This document shows positions 44,041 to 54,300 of a DNA stretch of 64,000 nucleotides, in pieces. Origin of the DNA: Orychophragmus violaceus (Eukaryota > Streptophyta > Magnoliopsida > Brassicales > Brassicaceae); the NCBI GenBank assembly GCA_030180135.1, contig CM058234.1, positions 32,522,766-32,586,765 on the forward strand. Direction: 5' to 3'. The first letter of the stretch is position 1. The number at the start of each line of letters is the position of its first letter. Below the pieces are notes generated by a model. That model was given only the letters and a program-made list of their open reading frames with translations. It did no database searches and had not been told where the DNA came from. The position numbers and the translations under genes are program-made.

Positions 44041-46708
44041 TGGCTTTCTTTTTGCCAGATGCGACCAGCGGTCCCACGATGTCCATTCCCCATCGCATGA
44101 ATGGGTATGGTGATGAGATAGAGGAGAGTTTCTCCGACGCTTGGTGGATAATTGGGGCATGCTTTTGGCATTTATCGCACTTGTTGGAGAAAGATTCGCA
44201 TTCGGTGGCCATTGTCGGCCAATAGTAGCCTTGCCTTTTGATTCGAACGGCCAATGCTCGTCCTCCGGAATGGCTTCCGCAGGATCCGTCATGTGTTTGT
44301 GTAATCACGGCTAGGGCTTGCTTTTTGTCAAGGCATTTAAGGTAAGGTCCGGAGAGGCTCCTTTTAAAGAGCTCTCCTTGTGTGACACAGTACCTTGCAC
44401 TCTGTGTTTTAAGTTTCCGCGCCTCCCATTTGCCGTCGGGAACTTCGCCGTTTGTGATGTATCGAATGATCGGAGTTCTCCAATCTTCGTCGTTGTTAGG
44501 CTCAGGTCCCTGACTAGTGGATGCGGTTTGAATTGGTCCGTCGGGGACATTCGCGACGTATACGGTGTTTCTAGGATCGAGATCATCATCAATCTCGATG
44601 ATGTCGCTACTAGTGTCTCCGGGACACTCTTTGTGTTTGACATCGTCCTTCACAGCGGGCCCGTCCTCTTTCAAGGACAGAGCTTTGAGAGCTATGTCGA
44701 TGCTTGGTTTTTCTATCCCTTCGACTGGTATGATCCTTTTGAGGTTAGGATCTGATGTCGATGCTAATGCGGCTAGCGCATCGGCTGCGGTGTTTTCACC
44801 TCGTGGGATTCGTGTTAGATCGAAGAATTCGATCTGTTCAGCCAATGTATGGACTACCCGTAGGTATGCTTCCATTCGTTCGTCTTTGGCCTCGTAGTCG
44901 CCATGATATTGGCTCGTGACTAATTGGGAATCGCTGAAGGCGTTTACTTCCCGGGCTCCTATGGCTATCGCGAGTCTGAGCCCGGCTATTAACGCTTCAT
45001 ATTCTGCCTCGTTATTCGATGCGGCGAAGCCCAATCTAAACGATTGTTCTAGTACTTCACCCGTTGGGGAGACTAATTTCACTCCGACTCCGGACCCCTG
45101 TCTTGAGGAAGCTCCATCGACGTAGAGTTTCCATCTTTGGGCCGAAGTCGGGTCGAGTTCTATAGTCGGAGGGAGCTCGATTATGAAATCTGCCAGTACT
45201 TGTGCTTTTAGGCATGTTCGAGCTTTGTATTCAATGTCGTACTCGCTAAGTTCGATAGCCCATTTGACCAATCGACATGATTGGCTTGGACTGTGAAGAA
45301 TGGTTCTCAGTGGCTGAGAGGTCATCACTATGATCGAGTGCGATTGAAAGTACGGTCGGAGTTTCCGAGCCGATGTTACTAGCGCTAAGGCGAGTTTTTC
45401 CATGGCGGGGTATCTGGTTTCGGCGTCGATCAAGGTCTTACTGATGTAATACACCGGCCGTTGTTCGTTTTGTTCCTCGCGAACCAGGACTCCACTTACT
45501 GCTGCCGTCGAGACAGCTAGGTAGAGGTAAAGGGGTTCTCCTTCTACTGGTTTCGCCAGTATGGGTGGTTCGCTTAAGTAAGCTTTGAGCTGAGTGAATG
45601 CCTCTTCGCACTTTTCGTCCCAGAGGAACTTTTTGTTTGCTTTTAGCAAGTGATAGAAGGGTAGACATTTATCGGTCGACCTTGAGATGAAGCGATTCAG
45701 AGCAGCTATTTTGCCGGTTAGGCGCTGGACTTCTCGCGTTGTTCTGGGAGATTTCATCTCTATGAACGATGCGATCTGTTTGGGGTTCGCTTCGATCCCT
45801 CTTTCGGTCACCAAGTAACCGAGGAATTCTCCTGAGGGAACCCCGAAGGTACATTTAGCTGGGTTGAGTTTCATCCCATACTTATTAAGAATGGTAAAGC
45901 ATTCTTTTAGTTGGGGGATGTGATCCTCGTACCTGGAAGATTTTACCAGCATATCATCGATGTAGACTTCCATGGTTTTGCCTAGGAGTCCTGAAAACAT
46001 CTTGTTGACGAGGCGCTGGTAAGTTGCTCCTGCGTTTTTTAGTCCGAAGGGCATGAGTTTGTAGCAGTACGTGCCTCGATCAGTTATGAACGAAGTCTTT
46101 TCTTGGTCTTCAGGGTTCATCAATATTTGATTGTACCCTGAGAACGCGTCCATAAAGGATAGCAGCTGATGTCCAACGGTGGCCTCGACCAGTCGGTCGA
46201 TGTGCGGGAGTGGGAAGCTGTCCTTTGGACATGCTTTGTTGAGATCCGTGAAGTCTACACAGACCCTCCACTTTCCTTTCTTTTTCTTAACCACCACGGG
46301 GTTCGCGAGCCAGTCGGGGTACTTGACCTCTCTGATCGATCCGATTTTTAATAACTGATCGACCTCGTCATTGACGGCTTTGGCCCGCTCAGGACCTAGT
46401 TTTCGACGCTTTTGTCTTACCGGTTTGTACGTTGGGTCGACATTCAGCTCGTGGCTGGTTACGTCGATATTGATCCCTTTCATGTCTGCTGAAGACCAGG
46501 CGAAGGAGTCGACGTTCTTTTTGAGAAAAGAGACCATTTCGTTCTTAACCGTCTCAGATAGATCGATTCTGATGCCAACGAGTCTTTCGGGATGAGCCTC
46601 GTCTATGCAGACCTGAGTCGTGAGGTCCTTTGGGGGTCCTATTTGACTGGGGTCGTTCGACCTTTTGGTCTGCATGGTGGCGAGCTCCTCCTCTTTCTGT
46701 AATTGCTA
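44021..46708 (-). pseudogene. Element D pol: RT, two RNase H domains, truncated integrase
   Basis: Open from 46705 (after TAG 46708-46706) to 44021. RT: TDLNKACPKDSFPLPHIDRL, LLSFMDAFSGYNQI, YIDDMLVKS. A Ty3-type RNase H follows (LYLYLAVSTAAVSGVLVREE, with the first catalytic Asp apparently changed). A second, archaeal-type RNase H follows (LYVDGASSRQGSGVGV, NNEAEYEALIAGL, FSDSQLV). Integrase begins with an HHCC finger (GRALAVRIKRQGYYWPTM, CDKCQKHAP) and reaches WGMDIVGPLVASGKKK. After that the final residues ATHLHNL come from filler DNA, so only the first catalytic Asp of integrase remains. Confidence 0.88.
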
Positions 46709-47121
46709 CGCAGGGGATTTCTCGATCTGCTTGTATCCGTTCATGTAGCAATGACGGGAAATCTTTTGACTTCCGTAAATGGTTTTGATCCCTTTGGGAG
46801 TCGGGAACTTTACGCATTGGTGGTAGGTCGATGGTACCGCTTTCATGTCGTATATCCATGGTCGACCTAGGATTGCATTATAGGGAGCTGGCCGATCTAC
46901 TATGACGAACTCCGTCATTCTCCGAACTCCTCCAGCAATTACTGGGGCGAAGACAGAGCCCATCGAGTATGTCGTATCGCCAGCGAAACCTACTAGTGGT
47001 GTCTTTTCTTCCACGATCTCGGAGTCGTTGAAGTCCATCTTTTAGAACGCGTCGTAAAAGAGGACATCTACCGAACTTCCTGTGTCAATCATTATCCTTG
47101 AGAGTTCGACATCTCCCACTA
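46709..47121 (-). pseudogene. Element D protease region
   Basis: Reads IMIDTGSSVDVLFYDAF, the retropepsin active site DTGSS, around 47085-47045, followed by an in-frame TAA, then MDFNDSEIVEE...AILGRPWIYDMKAVPSTYHQ (47038-46709). It ends in a TAG (46708-46706) between protease and RT. It is out of frame with the upstream gag, so one frameshift lies near 47122. Confidence 0.8.
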
Positions 47122-49392
47122 TTAGACAAACGAGGAGGGCGTCGTCGTGTGGTTTGTCGAGATTACTTGTCTCGCTCTCGTAGAAAATGATTTCGTGGTC
47201 TGGACCCAACATTGGGGTTTTCCCCCCTCTGTCGGTCTCGACTCTTCTTTGAAGAGCTTTGATCGAATTGACCGAGTCGTGGCAAAGCTTGGAGCCACCA
47301 AAGATGAAGTCGATTCGTTTAGGGGGTATAGCCCGTACACCCCCCCCCCCCCCCCGCAGAGACGAGGGAGATTGATTCTTGAGCGTAAAGTTTTGGCAGG
47401 AGCCGGAGGCGGGGATAGCGCCGAACCTCCTGGAGTGCCACTCAGGTTAAGCTCGCCGAGGATGAACTCGACTCGCTTCCGCGATCCTTGAGGGAGTGTT
47501 TCGGGAGATTCCGGCTCTTTTGACCGTTCCCGTTTGTTCTGAGAGTGCTTTTTGGAGTTCGACTCCTTGGTCTGTTTGTTTTCCTTTTTGTCGGACAGAG
47601 TTTCCTCCTCGACTTCGGAGTCTTTTTTGCTTTCGGACTCTTGTTTTTGAGCATCTGCTTTAGCTCGAGTATAGCAATCCTCGGTCGAGTGTCCTCTTTT
47701 ATTGTGGAAATTACAGAATTTTTCCTTGTCGAACTCGAATTTCTTCGAGCTCTTTGGGCTCTCGACCGCGTTGACGTTCCCTGATTTACGGGAATCCTTT
47801 TTCGAGTTCGAATTCTGCGAGCCTGACGGGTTCCTTTCTTTCCGGTGTTTTTCCCTGAGGGCCGTGGTTTCGTCCTCGAGGCGAGCAAAGGCCGATGCGC
47901 GATGGAGGGCGTCATCGAGTGTTTGAGGTTCGCGGACTGTTATTTCCTCGCGGAATCTGGTTGAGAACCATAGTCCTCGTCTCAATGCTTATATAGCTAC
48001 CTCGTCTCGTGGGTTCGCGATTTTGGATTTTATTTCCTTAAATCGGTCGATGTACGAGCGAAGTGTTTCGTCGGGTTTTTGAGAGACGCCAAATAGGGAT
48101 GCCTCAGTAGTCTTTTCCTCGATGAAAACGGAGTATTGCTTGAGGAAAGCCGTCATGAACTGGGTGAAGTTGTCAATGGACCTTTCTTCCAGTCCGGCAA
48201 ACCATTCTAGGGCAGATCCTGATAGGTTTTCTGCGAAGAGCCTGCAGAAGGCTGGCTCCCTCTCCTCATCGGTAAGGTACACCCTTGCCATCGCTAGTCG
48301 GAATGCCCTGATGTGGGCTTTCAGGTCTGATTTCCCAGAGAATTCTGGAAACTTAGTTTTCTTGATCTCTCGGATCCTTGCAAACGCAATCCGATCTGTG
48401 AACGGCGTTTGTCGTGTTTCTTCGATCACTCGATCGATGTCAGGAGCCGCGCTCGTCGCCATGTGAACTTTCGAGCTCAGACTGTTGAACTGGGCTTTAG
48501 CCTGCTCAATGTATTGTCTAAGCATATCGTGTTCATCGCCTTCTGCGGGTGGGAACTGGACTTGTGCCTGACCTGGCGTTTGTTCCGGAAAAATAGGATC
48601 GAGGAGATCAATCGTTGGGATCGACCTCGTCTGATCGACCTGGGGCGTTCGGAACTGAACTGAGTTTGATCCGTTAAGGAGTCCCGAGCTCGAGGCGAAG
48701 GCAGAACCTCCTAGTTGCCTTGGTCGGATGTTAGAGTTACTCGGGAAAGGCGGTGGCCCGGGTAATGGTCGGTTTCTTGATCCGGTTGGATCTGTGACCA
48801 TTGAACTCGAACCAAATGGGGTCGGTATCGCGATAGGGGTCATTGTAGGGCGGAAGCCGCTATTTGACGTATTACCAAAATTTCCCGAGGTTCCCGGAGG
48901 AGTTACTACCTGGGAGAAGTCCAAGTGGGTACACGGTGGAGGACTTATGGGAGTTCGCGTTGGTCTGCCCCCTTGGCTTTGACTGGCGAGCTCTTCAAGA
49001 CGGGCGTTCAGGCGCCGCTCTTGTTCCTCGAGCTGCGCTGCCAGAGAACGGTTCGCGATCTCTTGGGCCCTTGCGCTTGCCTTGTTGTTTCTCGTTCGAT
49101 CTACCAACAGGCTTAACATCGAACGGATCTCGGCAAGATTGCTTGGCCCTTGTCTCTGTGGAGCAGAAGGTAGTGGCGAATTGGGTCTGGTTACTCCAGA
49201 TCCCCCTCCTGGGGTGGGTATTGAGTCATTTCTCATCCACACCCAGTTTCTGCTCGGATCATTAGTTCCTGACAAAACATTTGTCGGAGTCTGGCTCGTC
49301 GCGATTGTTTGAGCGACGGAGCCGGCTGGTGCCGAGGTCGTGGAGACTGAGGCAGAGCTCGTCAACACGCCGTCGGTCTGAATGTTTCTCAC
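47122..49392 (-). pseudogene. Element D gag (one internal stop)
   Basis: 467 codons (49392-47992) end at TAA 47991-47989; the same frame reopens immediately (47985) for another 287 codons. The N-terminal half is Ser/Thr/Pro-rich. The core includes FPEFSGKSDLKAHIRAFRLA and AFCRLFAENLSGSALEWFAG. After the stop come RRGLWFSTRFREEITV and a zinc knuckle CNFHNKRGHSTEDC, then a Lys/Glu/Ser-rich tail. A 16-base G run (coding strand) lies at 47355-47340. Confidence 0.88.
47340..47355 (+). repeat. C16 homopolymer (G16 on the coding strand)
   Basis: Sixteen consecutive C on the plus strand, coding a Gly run in the gag C-terminal region of D. It is prone to slippage and sequencing error, and it lies upstream of the gag/protease frameshift. 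Confidence 0.8.
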
Positions 49393-49537
49393 CCCGGTAG
49401 TGTTCTAAGGAACGTTGTCGACCGTTTGAGGGCGGTCAACTGGTGGTGTGGCGCTGGGAGAGCCAGTTTGGTCGGGATTCATCTCGATCTATCGGATCTA
49501 GGATCTGATTCTTAAGATAGGAAAGGCTATAGAATGT

Positions 49538-49555
49538 CCCCACAGTCGGCGCCAA
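49538..49555 (-). promoter_or_regulatory. Element D primer-binding site
   Basis: On the minus strand TGGCGCCGACTGTGGGGA, 2 bases after the LTR end. This form (TGGCGCCGAC...GGGGA) is usual for plant Tat-type gypsy elements. Confidence 0.8.
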
Positions 49556-49557
49556 AT

Positions 49558-50095
49558 GTGAGATCCGGGATTCACACTAAGAATTTGTATTCGTGGATTT
49601 GGACTTTTAGGATATAGAAATGGTATAGTTTCCTATGAATCAAAGACTTTATTGAGATTGATCGTCGAGATAGAACAAACACAGTCGAGAAGAGAGTACA
49701 AAGTATAAAATCGAGCTATCTAATCGAAGTGTTCTTAGCCTAGGTTGGAATGTCTTTAATGATTCGCCACTTCTCTTCTTAAATAGTCTCGACTCCGATC
49801 TCTTCGTCCCGATATTTCGGCCTCGTCATCGTAACAATCTCCGAGATTTATGCGGATCAGTTGAACTGGCGAAGACCGAGTCGCTCTATCTCTACGTCAT
49901 CTTCTGCCGAGCTCGAGCTCGATTTTCTCCGGCTTCGGCATCGTCTGGGGCTTGCCACGGCGTTTGTTTCGCTTGGGCCCATCGAAGGAGCCAGCTCTTT
50001 TGTCTGTCTTTGATTCTAGAATAGGCTCGTAATTACGGGCCTCTGTCTTGTCTGTTAATGGGCCGGATTTCCTAGAGGAAAATCCAATACCAACA
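49558..50095 (-). repeat. Element D 5' LTR
   Basis: 538 bp. Minus strand starts TGTTGGTATTGGATTTTCC and ends CCCGGATCTCACA. No partner LTR is in the window, so target duplications cannot be checked. Confidence 0.8.
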
Positions 50096-50729
50096 ACACA
50101 TAGCTATCGATCCGGACCAAAATTAGCTATAAAGAGTGAACAAATTAGCCATCTATAAGAAACAAAGTGAAACTTGAGGATTATAAAAGCGTGGAAATAG
50201 CCTTGTCCAAACCAAAATCAAGGACAAAGAGCGGACAAATTAGCCACCTAGAAGAAACAAAGTGAAACATGAGGATTAGAAAAGCGCAAACCTTGTATTC
50301 ATATCAAACTTAGGAATGATCTTCATCGCTATCTGTCGAATGGTTTTTAAATCCATCGTAGACGAAACAGAACTGATGGGAGGCGAAGGATTACTATAGT
50401 TGAATTGATTTTTGTAATTAAATGTATAATTAAAAGTCGTGATTTGGCTGGAAGGAGGCGAAGAGATTAAATCAGGAGGTGGAGCAATCTAGGCTTAGTT
50501 GGGCCAAAAGAATATAGTCTTTTGTGTTGAATATAGTCTTGTGTGTGATTAATCGAAGCCCAACATATTTTGAAAATCTGTGTGAAACGAAGGCCATGCG
50601 CTGATGTGGCGTCATTTTAGAGAAACTTCCTTTGCTGAGTTGGACATCTCCAGAAGCTTCAATGATCTCCTTTTATATATAAGGAATTTGGCTAATAAGA
50701 CTGAAAACGAAACTATTGTCCTAATACAT
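50096..50729. other. Intergenic, with an approximately 88-bp imperfect tandem duplication
   Basis: Segments at about 50118-50195 and 50206-50290 are imperfect copies (shared words GAACAAATTAGCC / GGACAAATTAGCC and AAGAAACAAAGTGAAAC). No gene recognised. Confidence 0.5.
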
Positions 50730-51053
50730 TTTTCATACGGGAAAAATGGCATTTAAATCCCCAACTTTTCCAGAAACGCCAAAAAAAGCTTGTCAAAAAT
50801 TGTGGTATAAAAAAAGCTCGAACTTTTGTTAACTTTTCTATAAACTCAAAACTTTGCTTTGACAAAGCCGAATTAAGCTCACCGTTAACTTCAATAACGA
50901 TATAGATTAACAGAGTTAAGCACCGTTACTCTTTTCGTTAACTTGAAAACGATGTCGTTTTAGTATAATGGGAAAAATGGCATTTAAATCCCCAATTTTT
51001 CCAGAAATGCCAAAAAAGCTTGTCAAAAATCGTGGTATAAAAAAACTCGAAAT

Positions 51054-51122
51054 GGGGACTCGAACTCTAGATCACTGGGGTCATAAAGGAAGGGTTCAGC
51101 CACTGTGCCACTGTCACTCCTC
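51054..51122 (-). other. tRNA-like module 1 (left arm)
   Basis: On the minus strand an A-box-like TGGCACAGTGGCTG and B-box-like AGTTCGAGTCCCC at tRNA spacing (start to start about 44 bp). No anticodon loop of a functional tRNA is evident, so it is a tRNA-derived relic. Inverted partner of module 4. Confidence 0.6.
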
Positions 51123-51189
51123 GAACATATAGCGCCAACTAATTCATATAGCACGAAATATTAAGCGTGTATATTTAAAAAAACAAAAA

Positions 51190-51255
51190 GGAGGCTTGAA
51201 CTCCAAATCTCTCGGTCATAAAAGACACATTCAGCCACTGTACCACCTCCACTCA
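51190..51255 (-). other. tRNA-like module 2 (left arm)
   Basis: Minus strand GTGGTACAGTGGCTGAATG, then GAGTTCAAGCCTCC, at the same spacing as module 1 but diverged. Inverted partner of the unit at 51497-51556. Confidence 0.5.
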
Positions 51256-51496
51256 TCTAACATATAGTGGAGCCAAATTTATATAACCCGACAATTTTAC
51301 TGTTTTATTAATCAACAAGAAGAAATACATAAAAATTTTACTCGAAATATGACATAAATCGAGAGAGAACGAGGTGAAATTTCTAAATCGATTTTGAACT
51401 TAGGATTTTATGAGGAAACGCGATTTAGTTTTCCTTATGTTATAACGCAGATTGTTGGGTTATATAAATTTGGATCCACTGTATGTTAGATGATTG

Positions 51497-51556
51497 GATG
51501 TGGCACAATGACTGAATGTGTCCTATATGACCGAGAGATTTGGAGTTCAAGCCTCC
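51497..51556 (+). other. tRNA-like module 3 (right arm)
   Basis: Plus strand GATGTGGCACAATGACTGAA and GGAGTTCAAGCCTCC; A- and B-box-like words at tRNA spacing. Confidence 0.5.
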
Positions 51557-51623
51557 TTTCTGTTTTTTAAATATACACACTTAATTTTTTGTGCTATATA
51601 AATTAGTTGGCGCTATAGTTTTG

Positions 51624-51692
51624 AGGAGTGACAGTGGCACAGTGGCTGAACCCTTCCTTTATGACCTAGAGATCCAAGGTTCGGGTCTCCAT
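51624..51692 (+). other. tRNA-like module 4 (right arm)
   Basis: Plus strand A-box-like TGGCACAGTGGCTGA (51635) and B-box-like GGTTCGGGTCTCC (51678), 43 bp apart start to start, as in tRNA genes and tRNA-derived SINE heads. It could act as an internal RNA polymerase III promoter. Confidence 0.6.
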
Positions 51693-52010
51693 TTCGTTTG
51701 AGTTTTTTTTATACCATGATTTTTGACAAGCTTTTTTTGGCGTTTCTGGAAAAATTGGGGATTTAAATGCCATTTTTCTCATTATACTAAAACGACATCG
51801 TTTTCAAGTTAACGAAAAGAGTAACGGTGCTTAACACTGTTAATCCATATCGTTAATGAAGTTAACGGCGAGCTTAATTCGGCTTTGTCAACGCAAAGTT
51901 TTGAATTTATAGAAAAGTCAACAAAAGTTCAAGGTTCTTTTATACCACGATTTTTAATAAGGTTTTTTGGCGTTTTTGGAAAAGTTGGAGATTTAAATGC
52001 CATTTTCCCC

Positions 52011-52285
52011 TTTTCATACATTAAAAATGTCCTACTAATATTTAATTTTATATAAATCATGTTTTAACCTTATGTTTATAAAAAAAATTTATAAAAAATA
52101 ATTTATTTAAAACAATAAAATAGAAAGGAAACTGAACCATCATTTGATCAGCCACCATTCTTCTCTTCATTGACGAATTCTCTTTCAGCTTTCTCACAGG
52201 TTCTGGGATTGTCTTTGAGTTTGATAATCGTATAGATTGGTAGAGAATTGGGATTCAATTAGACGGATTACGTGGTCCTGTAATC
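52011..52285 (+). other. Upstream region of the HAD pseudogene
   Basis: AT-rich after the target duplication, becoming leader-like from about 52140 (CTTTCTCACAG at 52189-52199 could be an old splice acceptor). No ORF. Confidence 0.4.
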
Positions 52286-53408
52286 ATGGCGGATGTTATT
52301 GGTGATGTGTCTTTGGTGGATCATCGACCTTCGATTGTGAGAATTTCTGTCAAGAATGAATCGAAAACGCTAAAGTCTCAGAACATAGTTCGATTCCCGG
52401 TGAAAGTAGATTTCAGTACGAAAGGGGTTATCACTGATCTGTTGCAGAAAGTGAGAAAGAAGCCAATGTGGGTGTTCCCAAACAAGGCTCTTGCTATGGA
52501 GCTGACGAAAGAGATGCCTGTGTATAAGAAAAAAGACAAGAGGTTGCCAAAGACTTGGAACTACCTTGATTCCGGTTCGGTTAATAAACCAGGTTTATGG
52601 CCTCCTGGGAACAAAGCCGATAAGCCTTCCTTGCACAATCCTTTACTAAGGCAAGAACGGATGGGGTTGTGGTTGGTTAGGTGTGATATTTGAGTGGGAA
52701 TGGGTATTGCTTGAAGACAATCCTGACCTTGAGAACCAATCATTTCTTACTTTAGCACAAGAAGAAGGTAAGTCTCCTCCTCCGGCTTTTATATTTAGAC
52801 GTATTGAAGGGATGAAAAACGATCAAGATATTTCAGAGGTTTTGTGTTGGTCAAGAGACCATGCTCAAGTTAGAAGAATGGCTTCACGGAAAGAATAGAT
52901 CTTTAAAGCCTTACATGGAGGAGTGTATAGATTCAGAGACGGGTCACAAGAGTTTGTGAATGTGTTGATAACTAATAAGATCCGATGGCTTTGGTACGCG
53001 TCCTCGTGAAACACTAGAGAATGCGGTTGGGCCGATTGGGATCAGAAAGTTCTTTCAGTGTGATAGTTGCATCAGAAAATGTTTACAGAGGTAAACCGGA
53101 TCCTGAGATATTAGTTTATGCAGCTCAGCTCTTGATTTCATACCGGAACGCTGCATCGTGTTTGGAAACTCGAACCAGACCATAGAAGCGGCTCATGATG
53201 GGAGGATGAAATGTGTGGCTGTAGTTAGTAAACATCCGATGTATGAGATTGGAGCGGCTGATCTGGTGGTAAGAAGATTAGATGAGTTATCAGTTGTTGA
53301 TTTGAAGAAACTTGCGGCTATTGAATTGACGGAGTTCGAACAGAGATGGAAAAAGAATATGAGCGTGAGCTGCCTTCATCGGTTGTAGGAATTGATAATA
53401 TCTTCTGA
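52286..53408 (+). pseudogene. HAD-superfamily phosphatase pseudogene (PYRP2-like)
   Basis: Starts MADVIGDVSLVDHRPSIVRI. Reads well to about codon 126, then an extra G in GGGG (52663-52666) shifts the frame. The next frame (52683-52898) gives FEWEWVLLEDNPDLENQ, EEGKSPPPAF, EVLCWSRDHAQVRRMA and ends in TAG (52896-52898) where Glu is expected. Further indels occur near 52985-53000, 53045-53100 and 53130-53150. The late frame has FGNSNQTIEAAHDGRMKCVA and ADLVVRRLDELSVVDLKKLA. From memory this resembles an Arabidopsis chloroplast HAD phosphatase (AT4G11570, riboflavin-pathway phosphatase); orthology is unchecked. At least five disabling changes, so it is not functional. No introns are needed to read it. 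Confidence 0.82.
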
Positions 53409-53789
53409 TGGAAGTGATCTTCTGTAATATTGTACTGTTTTATGGATTTGGATTCATCCTCGTGCATTTCGTATTCACAAAATGGTATAGTTTCTGTGTA
53501 TAATTGGAACAAGTTAAACGGGGGAAATATATAAAATGTACACTCATACATATACTTTTCGTTTTAAATCTTAATGACATTTTGGAGGGACATCAACCAC
53601 AACTCTGGACATATCATAACTATAGAATATGTAGATAGCAGTCACAATATCCAAGAGTCATTAGGGGGCCAGATCATTCATTAAGATCCGACAGAAGAGG
53701 CAAGTTCTGTGTACGAGTTTTTGGATTCCAAGGATTATATCAAAATCTTGCTAGATGGTATAGACCTTTTACATTAACAGATTCTGTTG

Positions 53790-54300
53790 TTACGGTATAT
53801 TTTGTTCCTCTTCGGGATATTGGTCGATTTTCTGAACCGAGCTGGTTGCCCTATGATCATTTGATGTTATGTGAATCGGATGTGCCTTCAGTAACTCGAG
53901 TCCGTCATTCTTGCTAGCTTCCGCTTGGTTTTGAGTCGGTTTGGCCGATGGTGGTGCCGAGGGTGCGGGTGGTTCTTCACTCGCATCCTTTTGAAGTTGC
54001 AGGGTGGGGTCATCAATCCGTTTCCTGCGTGTGTTAAGGCCGTTTGTGAGCTGGTCAAAGTGGGTGTTGTCGTTCCGAGTTAGTTCATCGACCAATGTTG
54101 TAGGGTCTTGATGAGGGAGAAGACGTCCTGGTTTTGAATGTTTGGAGTCTAGTTTGTCAGCTCGGTTTCTTGGTGAATGTTGGTTACCTCAGTGTGGTTG
54201 GCCGGAGTATCGGTTGGTAAGAATGGTGAACGTGCTCCGTCCATCGAGCACGGGGAGGTCGGGCTCGGAGGGAGTGGGCTCGGAGTCATCCATAGTCTTC
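53790..54300 (-). pseudogene. gypsy-type gag N-terminal remnant
   Basis: Minus strand: from about 54293 MDDSEPTPSEPDLPVLDGAR, a stop, then a frame from 54095 (MVDELTRNDNTHFDQLTNGL) with a Pro/Ala-rich tract (EEPPAPSAPPSAKPTQNQAE) to 53790. Composition and layout resemble the start of plant gypsy Gag proteins. The rest is absent. Confidence 0.45.

Larger units (their letters stand above)
44041..50095 (-). mobile_element. Element D: Tat-lineage Ty3/gypsy retrotransposon, 3'-truncated
   Basis: Minus strand order: 5' LTR (50095-49558), primer site, gag, protease, RT, RNase H, a second RNase H, and the start of integrase, where the element is cut at about 44041. The dual RNase H is the hallmark of the Tat lineage. 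The 3' LTR and rest of integrase are absent. Coding frames carry a few stops and a frameshift. Confidence 0.9.
50739..52010. mobile_element. MULE foldback element with captured tRNA-like modules
   Basis: Terminal inverted repeats GGGAAAAATGGCATTTAAAT (50739) and its inverse at 52010 are flanked by an exact 9-bp target duplication TTTTCATAC (50730-50738 and 52011-52019), the Mutator signature. The entire 1272 bp is a near-palindrome with arms of about 620 bp and a turn around 51370. A second copy of the terminal sequence is nested inside (50970 and 51780). No transposase is encoded. Each arm holds two tRNA-like units pointing toward the outer end. A transcript through it would fold into a long hairpin. 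Confidence 0.88.

Noticed and set aside
47147..47491. Plus-strand ORFs over the element D gag and pol
   Set aside because: Reverse-strand shadows of recognisable gag and pol frames.
51624..51692. Functional tRNA gene
   Set aside because: A and B boxes are present, but acceptor and anticodon stems do not form and there is no T-rich terminator at the end, so I call it tRNA-like only.
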